From: Thermomonas fusca DSM 15424 | GTDB lineage: Bacteria; Pseudomonadota; Gammaproteobacteria; Xanthomonadales; Xanthomonadaceae | DNA: 64,000 nt | Direction: 5' to 3' | Assembly: GCF_000423885.1 (NCBI RefSeq) | Contig: NZ_AUIV01000006.1 | Span: 62,001 to 126,000, forward strand | Part shown: one piece after another, positions 8,549 through 16,042 of the stretch | How positions within the stretch are numbered: the stretch's first letter is position 1 | How the letters are laid out: each line of letters begins with the position of its first letter | Notes under the pieces: generated by a model | The model's database searches: none | Seen by the model: the letters and a program-made list of their open reading frames with translations, nothing else | Told to the model about the DNA's origin: nothing | Made by a program: the position numbers and the translations under genes

Positions 8549-9976
8549 CTACACCTGCACCGTCTTCCAGCGCCCGCGGCTGAACAGCCACAGGGTGAAC
8601 AGGCCCACCGCCGTTTCGGACACGAACACCGCCCAGAACACGCCCGAATGCCCCAGCTGCAGGCGCAGCGCCAGCAGCCAGGCCAGCGGGATCTGGATCA
8701 GCCAGAAGAACACCACGTTGATCCAAGTGGGCGTGGCGGTGTCGCCGGCGCCGTTGAAGGCCTGGACGCTGACCATCCACCAGCCGTACACGAACAGCGA
8801 GTACGACAGGATGCGCAGCCACTCGCCGCCGATGTCCACCACCTGTGCATCGCTGCTGAAGAACCCGACCAGCTCGCGCGGCAGCAGGAAGAACAGCAGC
8901 GCGATGCACAGCAGGTAGCCCATGTTGTAGCGGCCGATCTGCCATACCGACGCCTCGGCGCGCTCCGGCTGCCGCGCACCGAGGTTCTGTCCCACCAGCG
9001 TGGCGGCGGCGTTGGACATGCCCCAGGCCGGCATCATGGTGAACATCATCACCCGGATGGCAATCGTGGCGCCGGCCACCGCCTCGCTGCCGATGCTGGC
9101 GAGGATGCGCATCAGGAAGATCCACGAGGTCATCGATACGAGCATCTGGCCCACGCCGCCCAGCGAGGTGCGCACGATCTGCCAGACCACGCCGGCGCGC
9201 CAGGCCAGCTGCGCCGCCTGCAGGCGGATGTGCTTGCCGCCATGGAACAGGATCCACAGCTGCAGCAGCACGCCCGTGCCGCGTCCGATGGTGGTGGCGA
9301 TGGCTGCGCCCTCCACGCCGAACGCAGGCACCGGGCCCCAGCCGAAGATCAGCAGCGGGTCCAGCAGGATGTTCAGGCCGTTGGCCACCCACAGCACGCG
9401 CATGGCGATGGCGGCGTCGCCGGCGCCGCGGAAGATCGCGTTGATCACGAACAGCAGCAGGATCACCACGTTGCCACCCAGCATCCACTGCATGTAGCCC
9501 ACGCCGTGCTCCAGCGTCCACGCGTCCGCGCCCATCAGCGCCAGCAGTTCGCGCGCCCACACGGTGCCGGCGATGGCGAACGGCACCGACGCCAATACCG
9601 CGATCCACAGCGCCTGGGCCGCGGTGACCGAGGCCTCCTCCGACGCGCCCTCGCCCACCCGCCGCGCCACCAGCGCGGTGATGCCCATCGCCAGGCCCAT
9701 CGCGATGGAATACAGCAGGAACAGGTAGCTCTCGGTCAGCCCCACCGTGGCCACCGCCGACGGTCCCAGCTTCGCCACGAAGAAGATGTCCACCACCGCG
9801 AAGGTGGATTCCAGCACCAGCTCCAGCACCATCGGCACCGCCAGCAGGAACACCGCACGGCGCAGCGGGATGCGCGTGTAGTCCGCGCTGGTGCCGCGGA
9901 TGGCGTCGCGCAGGCCGGCCCACAGCGAGTCGGGTGGGGCGGCGGCGGGGCTGTCGGGCGTCGGCGTCGGCTGCAT
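8549..9976 (-). CDS. MATE family efflux transporter
   Basis: A 475-residue inner-membrane protein with about twelve hydrophobic segments arranged as two six-helix halves. MATE markers include IPLRRAVFLLAVPMVLE at the start of helix 1, GTVWARELLALMGAD, the NAIFRGAGDAAIAM loop in the first half and its counterpart QAFNGAGDTATPTWINV in the second. MATE pumps export cationic drugs or metabolites in exchange for sodium or protons; the substrate cannot be predicted. A 30-residue polar Pro/Ala-rich tail precedes helix 1. The start ATG at 9976 has GGGAG upstream. It is divergent from the DUF2058 gene across 166 bases and probably leads the run into DUF2789 and the YdeI-like gene. Confidence 0.92.
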   Translation of the reverse strand: MQPTPTPDSPAAAPPDSLWAGLRDAIRGTSADYTRIPLRRAVFLLAVPMVLELVLESTFAVVDIFFVAKLGPSAVATVGLTESYLFLLYSIAMGLAMGITALVARRVGEGASEEASVTAAQALWIAVLASVPFAIAGTVWARELLALMGADAWTLEHGVGYMQWMLGGNVVILLLFVINAIFRGAGDAAIAMRVLWVANGLNILLDPLLIFGWGPVPAFGVEGAAIATTIGRGTGVLLQLWILFHGGKHIRLQAAQLAWRAGVVWQIVRTSLGGVGQMLVSMTSWIFLMRILASIGSEAVAGATIAIRVMMFTMMPAWGMSNAAATLVGQNLGARQPERAEASVWQIGRYNMGYLLCIALLFFLLPRELVGFFSSDAQVVDIGGEWLRILSYSLFVYGWWMVSVQAFNGAGDTATPTWINVVFFWLIQIPLAWLLALRLQLGHSGVFWAVFVSETAVGLFTLWLFSRGRWKTVQV

Positions 9977-10142
9977 AGGGGGCTCCCGTGGTGTGGCGAT
10001 CCTACCTGCGACGGATGACGGGGCGGCGAATCGACACGGGCTCGATCCGTGCCGTGTGGGTAGGGCGCTGCAGCCTCCGCACGGAATGGTGGTTGGCGGG
10101 CGCCGTATCATGGCCGGGCAACCCCCGGACAAGACATGCGCG

Positions 10143-10697
10143 ATGGCCAAGGCGAATCCCCTGCAGGAACAGCTGCTCAAGGCAGGGCTGGTGAAGAAAT
10201 CCAAGGTGGCCGCGGTGGCCCGCGAGCAGCACGTGGCCCGGCACGCCAAGGCGCAGGCCGCGCCCAGCGAGGCCACGCTGGAAGCCGAACGCGCGCGTGC
10301 CGAAAAGGCGGAGCGCGACCGCGCGCTGGAGCGCGAGCGCAAGGCACAGGCGCAGGCGGCCGAACTGCGCGCGCAGGCGCGGCAGATCATCCAGGACCGC
10401 AAGCTGGCCGCGGCCGGCGAGATCGAATACCGCTTCACCGTCGATGCTGCCATCCGCACCATCCTGGTCAACGAGGACCAGCGCAAGAAGCTGGCCACAG
10501 GCGCGCTGGTCATCGTCCGCGTGGGCGAGGGTTTCGCCCTGCTGCCGCGCGCCGCCGCCGACAAGGTGCGCGAACGCGACGCCGGCATGATCGTGCTGGA
10601 CCACGGCCTGTCCGCGGACGCCGAGCCCGCCGCCGCCAGCTCCGAGGACGATGCCTACTACGCGCAGTTCCAGGTGCCGGACGACCTGGTCTGGTAG
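10143..10697 (+). CDS. DUF2058 family protein
   Basis: A 184-residue basic, coiled-coil-rich protein. It begins LQEQLLKAGLVKKSK, the DUF2058 signature. A long charged helix at about residues 40-95 is rich in Ala, Glu, Arg and Lys. A compact C-terminal domain with EYRFTVDAAIRTILVNE and the acidic end DDAYYAQFQVPDDLVW follows. Members are annotated as nucleoprotein or polynucleotide-associated proteins, but no activity has been established. The ATG at 10143 begins the family N-terminus; the longer frame reaching back to 9891 is antisense to the MATE gene. Convergent with the cardiolipin synthase gene. Confidence 0.88.
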   Translation: MAKANPLQEQLLKAGLVKKSKVAAVAREQHVARHAKAQAAPSEATLEAERARAEKAERDRALERERKAQAQAAELRAQARQIIQDRKLAAAGEIEYRFTVDAAIRTILVNEDQRKKLATGALVIVRVGEGFALLPRAAADKVRERDAGMIVLDHGLSADAEPAAASSEDDAYYAQFQVPDDLVW

Positions 10698-10719
10698 CGC
10701 CGGGCGCCGCTCGCGCCGA

Positions 10720-12012
10720 TCAGAGCTGCGAGCGCAGCGGCCGGATGAACTTCTCCACCAGCTTTTCCTTCAGCGGCCGGCGCTCCCACATCTCGTGGCT
10801 GTAGCGGACGGTGTGCTTCAGGTCGTCCTCGAACACTTCGGTCATGCGCGCGGCGAAGCCGGCGTCGTAGACGTTGAGGCTGGCCTCGTCGTTGAGCCGG
10901 AAGCTGCGCACGTCGAAATTGGTGGAGCCCACCGACACCATCAACCCGTCCACGATCAGCAGCTTGTTGTGCATCATCGTGGGCTGGTATTCGTGGATCT
11001 CCACGCCGGCCTGCAGCAACTCGTCCCACTGCGCGCGCGAGGCCAGGCGGACGGTGTCGGAGTCGATGAACTTGCCGGGCACCACCACCCGCACGCGCAC
11101 GCCGCGCTGCCGCGCGGCCAGCAGCGCCTTGATGATCAGCGGGTCGGGCACGAAATAGGCGGCCTGCAGGTCGATGGTTTGCTCCGACGCGGCAATCGCC
11201 ATCAGGTACATCAGATGCATGGATTCGCTGCCGCCGGCGGGCGAAGCCACGAACACGTGCGCATCGGTGTCGCCCACCCGCTGCAGCGGCGGAAAATAGC
11301 CGTCGCCGTTCAGCACCACGCCGGTGGTCTTGATCCAGTTGTCGTTGAACGCCGCCTGCATCTGCGCCACCACCGGGCCTTCGATGCGGAAGTGCAGGTC
11401 GCGCCAATGCTTCGGGTCCTGCGCATGGCCGGACCACAGGTCGGCGATGCCGACGCCGCCGGTGAACCCCACCCGGCCATCCACCACCAGCAGCTTGCGG
11501 TGGGTGCGGTTGTTGAGCCGGGTGATGTTGTACCAGTGCAGCGGCCGGTACTGGTGCAGCTCCACCCCGGCGTCGCGCATCCGCTCCACCAGCGTGTTCT
11601 CCATCTTGATGCTGCCTGCCCAGTCCACCATCACCTTGACGGCCACGCCGTTGCGGGCGCGCTCCGACAGCGCGTCGGCGAACTGGCGGCCCACCTCGCC
11701 GGACCAGTAGATATAGGTCTCCAGGGTGATGGTGTGCTGCGCGGCGCGGATGGCCGCCAGCATGGCCGGGAAGATCTCGTCCCCGTTCTGCAGGTCCTGG
11801 ATGCGGTTGCCCGGCACGATGCCCGGCCCCAGCATCACGCCCATCTCGCGGCGGAACTGCGGGTCGGCGACCGCATAGCGGTGCTCCAGCTTGCGTTCCA
11901 GCGCTTTCTCCGGGGTCTTGAAATTGGCGGCCAGGACGATCGCCAGCGCGGTCAGCAACACGGTGGTGATGACGGCCCAGATCATGGACTTGCGGCTCCA
12001 GCGTCGTGGCAT
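10720..12012 (-). CDS. cardiolipin synthase-like phospholipase D family protein
   Basis: A 430-residue phospholipase D superfamily enzyme with one N-terminal membrane anchor (about residues 9-29). Both HKD catalytic motifs are intact: H171-x-K173-x4-D178 (THRKLLVVDG) and H348-x-K350-x4-D355 (MHNKLLIVDG, then GSTNFDVRS). Such enzymes condense two phosphatidylglycerols, or phosphatidylglycerol and phosphatidylethanolamine, to cardiolipin at the inner membrane. The single anchor and length resemble ClsB more than the two-anchor ClsA. The ATG at 12012 is preferred; an in-frame GTG at 12045 would add eleven residues, and neither has a clear ribosome site. Upstream sequence changes character and begins the lower-GC segment. 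Confidence 0.88.
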   Translation of the reverse strand: MPRRWSRKSMIWAVITTVLLTALAIVLAANFKTPEKALERKLEHRYAVADPQFRREMGVMLGPGIVPGNRIQDLQNGDEIFPAMLAAIRAAQHTITLETYIYWSGEVGRQFADALSERARNGVAVKVMVDWAGSIKMENTLVERMRDAGVELHQYRPLHWYNITRLNNRTHRKLLVVDGRVGFTGGVGIADLWSGHAQDPKHWRDLHFRIEGPVVAQMQAAFNDNWIKTTGVVLNGDGYFPPLQRVGDTDAHVFVASPAGGSESMHLMYLMAIAASEQTIDLQAAYFVPDPLIIKALLAARQRGVRVRVVVPGKFIDSDTVRLASRAQWDELLQAGVEIHEYQPTMMHNKLLIVDGLMVSVGSTNFDVRSFRLNDEASLNVYDAGFAARMTEVFEDDLKHTVRYSHEMWERRPLKEKLVEKFIRPLRSQL

Positions 12013-12063
12013 TGGCTCGATTCGCTTTGCACGAATGCGGCGCACAGCATCGCGGGGCCCGGT

Positions 12064-12228
12064 TCAGGATCGTGTGAACGCCGCCCTGGCCAGCCCTCGG
12101 TCGCCGGCTACGCCGCGCGCCGGGCCTTGTGGATCGAGTTCAAAAAAACGCTTGAGCGGCGCACCTGTTTCCTGCGCGATGTCCGATTGGGTGAACCTGG
12201 CCCGTTGCTTCGCCGTTTGTGCGCTCAG
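12064..12228 (-). pseudogene. possible remnant of a small integrase-associated gene
   Basis: On the minus strand, 54 codons follow CTG at 12228, whose TGA overlaps the stop of the membrane-protein gene, the spacing expected of an ATGA junction. The product reads SAQTAKQRARFTQSDI near its start and GAPLKRFFELDPQG later. From memory this resembles short proteins often encoded beside phage-type integrases, which typically read RARFTQSDIARALKAAEEAG then RxELDPxGR. Here the middle helix appears shortened, the F is doubled through a seven-T run, the start is CTG and the tail is atypical. It could instead be chance coding. No integrase is present. Confidence 0.25.
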
Positions 12229-12908
12229 GAGAATTCGCTGATCAACACCACCAGTGCGAACCATATGCATCCCGTGCGTGTCACGGGATGGATGCGCCCG
12301 ATCTGTTTCCGGTCGTAAAGCCACAGCGACAGGAAGAAGCCGATCCAGCTGCCCCAGCGGAACACGAGGTAGGCGGCCTCGTCCACCTGACTGGTGTAGA
12401 GCGTGGAAAACAGCGGCTTGGCCCACGACACGACCAGCGGGTCGTACACGCGGTCCACCACCGGACCCAGCATGAAAAAGGTGCCGATGAAGATCAGCCG
12501 CTTGTGCCAGTCGGACCGTCCGCGCCGTCGCCATGCAAGCAGGATGCACAGCGCATAGCCCGGCAGCAGCAGGCGATTGGCCCGCACCTCGGGTTCCATG
12601 TTCGCCCAGCCCTTCCACAGCACGATGAATATGTAGAGCGTGCTGAGGGTGACGCCGATGGCAACGAGGAAAGCGGCAACGCCGAGCTTGCGGTGCAGCC
12701 GCAGGTTGCGCGTCCGCACCAGGTTCGCCTGCGTTGCCAGTAGCGCGTACCAGGCCAGCCCGAACACGCCGTGGACGATGAACTTCGGATCGCGGTTGCT
12801 GGGCTGGCCCACGTCCGTGAACAGGTTGTCCGAGAACGCGACAACGCTCAGCACGAGCAGCAACACGCTGACGATGGAAAAGTAGGTTCCCGACGGTGGC
12901 TGGGTCAT
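12225..12908 (-). CDS. uncharacterised multi-pass membrane protein
   Basis: A 227-residue integral membrane protein with about six hydrophobic segments: residues 7-29, 42-60, 76-98, 110-125, 138-158 and 180-220. A conserved-looking loop reads VHGVFGLAWYALLATQANLV then LRLHRKLG, with two His residues near membrane faces. I do not recognise a characterised family; the pattern resembles small heme- or quinone-associated membrane families, but this is not supported enough to name one. The start ATG at 12908 has GGGGAG seven bases upstream. It is divergent from the HEPN-LOTUS gene across 168 bases and belongs to the lower-GC segment. Confidence 0.75.
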   Translation of the reverse strand: MTQPPSGTYFSIVSVLLLVLSVVAFSDNLFTDVGQPSNRDPKFIVHGVFGLAWYALLATQANLVRTRNLRLHRKLGVAAFLVAIGVTLSTLYIFIVLWKGWANMEPEVRANRLLLPGYALCILLAWRRRGRSDWHKRLIFIGTFFMLGPVVDRVYDPLVVSWAKPLFSTLYTSQVDEAAYLVFRWGSWIGFFLSLWLYDRKQIGRIHPVTRTGCIWFALVVLISEFS

Positions 12909-13076
12909 TGCGCTCCCCGCGCGGGTGGAAGATCGAAGATGCCTCTCTCCCCCCCAAAGCACGGGGCTTTGGTGCCACACCGGCCAGCTGCTTTCAAAAG
13001 TCGGCTCCGGGTTTTCGACATCCCCCGTTCGTGCCGGCACCTTTTCCGCGAGCACGCTTCGCCGCACACTTTCCGG

Positions 13077-14009
13077 ATGGACGACTCCGATCAAACCGAG
13101 ATTGCTATACCGCAGCGCGAAGTCCAGCGCCTTCTTGGGCGCTGCCTTATCCGCGTCCAGCAATACGAGAAACTTCTGAAGGTCATGGTTGCCTGGCAGG
13201 AGCTGTCAGGAACTCTGCAGACGCTTCCCGGTGCGAGTGATGCTCGGCTGGCAGAGACAAGCGACAAGACGCTGGGGGCGCTGGTCGGCCGGCTCATGGG
13301 CACGTGCATTGTCCCGGCCGGGAACGAGCCTCCGGACTACATTCCAGACCAGCCCGAAGCCTCAATCCATATTCATTTAAGCACGCATTTCGCGATCCAA
13401 CCCGACGCCCACGAAGCTCTCAAAGTGGAACTGCGCGAGTTGGTAACGTTGCGAAACACGCTGGTACACCACTTCATCGAACAACACGACATCGGGACCG
13501 TTGACGGCTGTCTGCATGCGCAGGAGGGCCTGAGAAGCGCGTACAACGAAATCGACCGTCACTTCAATCAACTGATGACGTTCGCCGGGCGCATGGATGA
13601 GGCCAAGCGAGAATTGGCCCGACTGGTGCAGACGCCCGAGTTCCGCGAGATGGTCGTGAATGGGATTGAACCCAATGGACAAGTCCATTGGCCGATCGCC
13701 GGAGTCGTGACTGCGCTGCGGGAGGCCTATCGCGAACTGGCTGTGGATGGCTGGGTGAACCTGGAAGCTGCCGCTCGCTGGGTGTCGGAGCATCAGCCGG
13801 ACCAAACGCCGCAGAAATACGGATGTTCCCGATGGCGTCATGTCATCCACGAATCGAAGCAGTTCGAACTGCGTCGCTTCACCCACAACGGAGTGTTTGG
13901 CGTCTGGTTCCGCGAACACCCGAAAGAATCGACGAAGGCGGTTGGGGCTGACCCCGTTTCCACTGTTAGGCAAGAGCGAAAAGGCCACTCTGACCCTCTG
14001 TTTCCCTAG
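13077..14009 (+). CDS. predicted HEPN ribonuclease-like protein with C-terminal OST-HTH/LOTUS domain
   Basis: A 310-residue protein. Residues 13-50 form an amphipathic helix pair (VQRLLGRCLIRVQQYEKLLK). At 126-132 the sequence RNTLVHH fits the HEPN RNase motif R-(N)-x3-H (R126, H131) inside a long helix, preceded by ELVTL. Residues 224-282 (DGWVNLEAAARWV, YGCSRWRHVIHES, FELRRF, GVFGVWFRE) match the winged-helix OST-HTH/LOTUS fold, which binds RNA in other proteins. The stop lies 18 bases before the next start, which indicates an operon. The last 25 residues overlap TGACCC repeats and are probably not part of the fold. G+C and codon use differ from the flanks. The ATG at 13077 lacks a good ribosome site. 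The HEPN assignment rests on a short motif and helical context. Confidence 0.7.
   Translation: MDDSDQTEIAIPQREVQRLLGRCLIRVQQYEKLLKVMVAWQELSGTLQTLPGASDARLAETSDKTLGALVGRLMGTCIVPAGNEPPDYIPDQPEASIHIHLSTHFAIQPDAHEALKVELRELVTLRNTLVHHFIEQHDIGTVDGCLHAQEGLRSAYNEIDRHFNQLMTFAGRMDEAKRELARLVQTPEFREMVVNGIEPNGQVHWPIAGVVTALREAYRELAVDGWVNLEAAARWVSEHQPDQTPQKYGCSRWRHVIHESKQFELRRFTHNGVFGVWFREHPKESTKAVGADPVSTVRQERKGHSDPLFP
13948..14008 (+). repeat. paired TGACCC-type short repeats
   Basis: CTGACCCCGTTTCC (13948-13961) recurs as CTGACCCTCTGTTTCC (13989-14004), and the first is flanked by GGGG to make a GGGG-CTGA-CCCC hairpin. Similar GGGTCAGA/TCTGACCC units are common dispersed repeats in proteobacterial genomes. 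Here they form the last codons of the HEPN-LOTUS gene. Confidence 0.4.
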
Positions 14010-14027
14010 CCTTCGAAAGGATTACGA

Positions 14028-16010
14028 ATGAGTGTTGTAGAGGAAATACAAAACCAGCAGCTCGCTGGCCCGAACGCACGAGCATTCGATCCAAAAGCCT
14101 GGCTCGAGCGTGGCGCAAAGAGTGGATGTAGCGATGAAGATCTACTGATTATCGCAATTGGAATGTTGTTCTCCTCTGGACTGGATGAGCTTCGCAAGCG
14201 CCTCTCCTTCATTAGCAGGAAAGCAGTTCCATCGGGCCTAAAGCAGCTTTCATTCATTTCACTTTGCAACCGCGAATGCCTTCTGGCTGAGGTTATCGCA
14301 GGCGAGAGCGTTGACCAGATCAACGTCGACAAAGTCGTATCCATCGACAAGCTTGCATTGCAACAGATGGAGATCGCCGGAGGGAGATATTTGCCAAGTG
14401 AGATCTGCGAGACGGCAGTAGACATATCCACGGCGCTGCTTCGAATGTGTCCTGCCGCTACCGCCGAGACATTGGCGAGCCTCTCAGATCAACCTTGGGA
14501 CGAAATCGCTCGTGATTTTCGGGTCGCCAATGCTTACGTATGCATCGAAGATCTTTGGATGAGCGTGGTTTGGAATGGCGTGCGACTGATGAAGCATTCG
14601 CCCTTTGTCTTCGCGCCCAAGAATGAGGAAGCCGAAAGAATTAGAGTTGTTTCTGAGCATCGTTACCTATTGACAATCGTCCAGCGCTTTAACATTCGAT
14701 TCCTGAACATGAAGCGCGCATTTGATAGCGGCGAATTGGCCCCGACCCCAATCAACCAGCTCGTGGCCAGAATTGAGAACGACGGCGAAGTTGCAATTTC
14801 TGCAGCGCTTGCTGGAAACGACTTTGCCGCATATTCCGCGACTGTCAAATCTCTCGTGCCAAACTACTATCGAAAGATGGCGATGGATGGCGCACCCGAA
14901 GATTGCGACCTCAGCCTAATGCTTGTAGTCGATGCGTACTTGCTATTGATGGGTCTAGCGCAATCCATCGCGCAACCAGCTATCCAAGAGCTCAAGCGTG
15001 AACGAAAAGAGGACGATTACCAAGCTAGTTGGGCGAAGCTCGCCCCGAGCATTCCAGCCCCCGCTCTGATTGAGGCGATTGAAGGGGGATTGAATATACC
15101 GAAGCTACTTGCTGAAAAGTTGATTAAGTTTTTGACTTTTCGAGGCATGGGGAAGAAAGCCGACAACGCTCCGCTAGACGAACTCTGGTCTTCTCCCTTT
15201 GTCCAGACGAGCGAAGAAACGTTCGCGCTTTGTGTCCATCCTCTATTGCATCCAAATTTCCAATGGTTGATTGATGTCTGGCTCAAGCGACTCGGCTTTC
15301 CTTTGGATTTTCGCGGAAATGAGTTCGAACAATTCGCGCGTAGTTCCATTGCACTACGCGTGGTGAACTCTTCTCTGAAGAGCTCTAGCCAGATATGCAC
15401 CTCGTCTTTTGAGTTCACGCCAACTGGTGGGCGCGAAGAAGAAATTGACTTGCTTATGGTGCTAGGCGACAAGGTTGTCGTGGGTGAAATCAAATGCTTC
15501 TTGCAACCCGTTTCGCCAGTTGATCGAAAGAACCACCGCACAAAGGTCTTCGATGCTGCCAAACAGGTCGCAAGGAAGGCAGAGGCAATCCGGACTGCCA
15601 AGAGCGATTTCAGAGCCCGCGCATCGCACTACGACATTTCGATTCCAGAAGAATTTGAAGTGCTGCCAGTGGTAGTTCTGAACCATGCGCTTGGTGCTGG
15701 TGACGTCATTGAGAACGTTCCGATTGTGGACCTGCGGATCGTAGAGATGTTCTTCGAGGGATCAATGGAGTGGATGGTTCAAGTCTCGCCAAATGGCGAT
15801 GTAGCTTCCGGCCAGAAGGAACCCTTCTACCAGTCAAGCGCTGATGCGATTCAAACGATAGGTGAATACCTCAAAGATCCACCGCAAATCCGGCACTTAA
15901 AAAATTCGATCAAGCCCCGTATCACGGCTCTAATCTTTCCGGGCGCTAAGGACGATACGGCTTACAGGCTACAGTTGCAGATTGACCCCGATTCACTTCC
16001 TACGTGCTAG
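14028..16010 (+). CDS. PD-(D/E)XK nuclease domain protein, N-terminal region unassigned
   Basis: A 660-residue protein. The C-terminal third carries the restriction-endonuclease-fold signature: helix Glu E434 in NEFEQFAR, D474 in EEEIDLLMVL, then E487-I-K489 in VVVGEIKC, and a following helix with Q513 in AAKQVARKAE. All expected catalytic residues (E, D, ExK, Q) are present, so the nuclease is predicted active. The first 400 residues are largely helical with no domain I recognise. Length and layout do not match a named restriction or defence family known to me. The ATG at 14028 has GAAAGG about eight bases upstream and lies 18 bases after the HEPN-LOTUS gene. Codon use includes TTA, AGA and ATA, rare in flanking genes; bases 14641-14700 are 24/60 G+C. 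Confidence 0.75.
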   Translation: MSVVEEIQNQQLAGPNARAFDPKAWLERGAKSGCSDEDLLIIAIGMLFSSGLDELRKRLSFISRKAVPSGLKQLSFISLCNRECLLAEVIAGESVDQINVDKVVSIDKLALQQMEIAGGRYLPSEICETAVDISTALLRMCPAATAETLASLSDQPWDEIARDFRVANAYVCIEDLWMSVVWNGVRLMKHSPFVFAPKNEEAERIRVVSEHRYLLTIVQRFNIRFLNMKRAFDSGELAPTPINQLVARIENDGEVAISAALAGNDFAAYSATVKSLVPNYYRKMAMDGAPEDCDLSLMLVVDAYLLLMGLAQSIAQPAIQELKRERKEDDYQASWAKLAPSIPAPALIEAIEGGLNIPKLLAEKLIKFLTFRGMGKKADNAPLDELWSSPFVQTSEETFALCVHPLLHPNFQWLIDVWLKRLGFPLDFRGNEFEQFARSSIALRVVNSSLKSSSQICTSSFEFTPTGGREEEIDLLMVLGDKVVVGEIKCFLQPVSPVDRKNHRTKVFDAAKQVARKAEAIRTAKSDFRARASHYDISIPEEFEVLPVVVLNHALGAGDVIENVPIVDLRIVEMFFEGSMEWMVQVSPNGDVASGQKEPFYQSSADAIQTIGEYLKDPPQIRHLKNSIKPRITALIFPGAKDDTAYRLQLQIDPDSLPTC

Positions 16011-16042
16011 GAATTGACCAAGAAGGAAGGCGGGTCGTTCCT

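Noticed and set aside
12062..12079. GTTCA-N8-TGAAC inverted repeat as an attachment site
   Set aside because: It is only five bases per arm with no second copy at the other island edge.
16011..16042. Hairpin GAAGGAA/TTCCTTC between the nuclease gene and recD as a terminator
   Set aside because: The stem is short, the loop is nine bases and no T-run follows on either strand.
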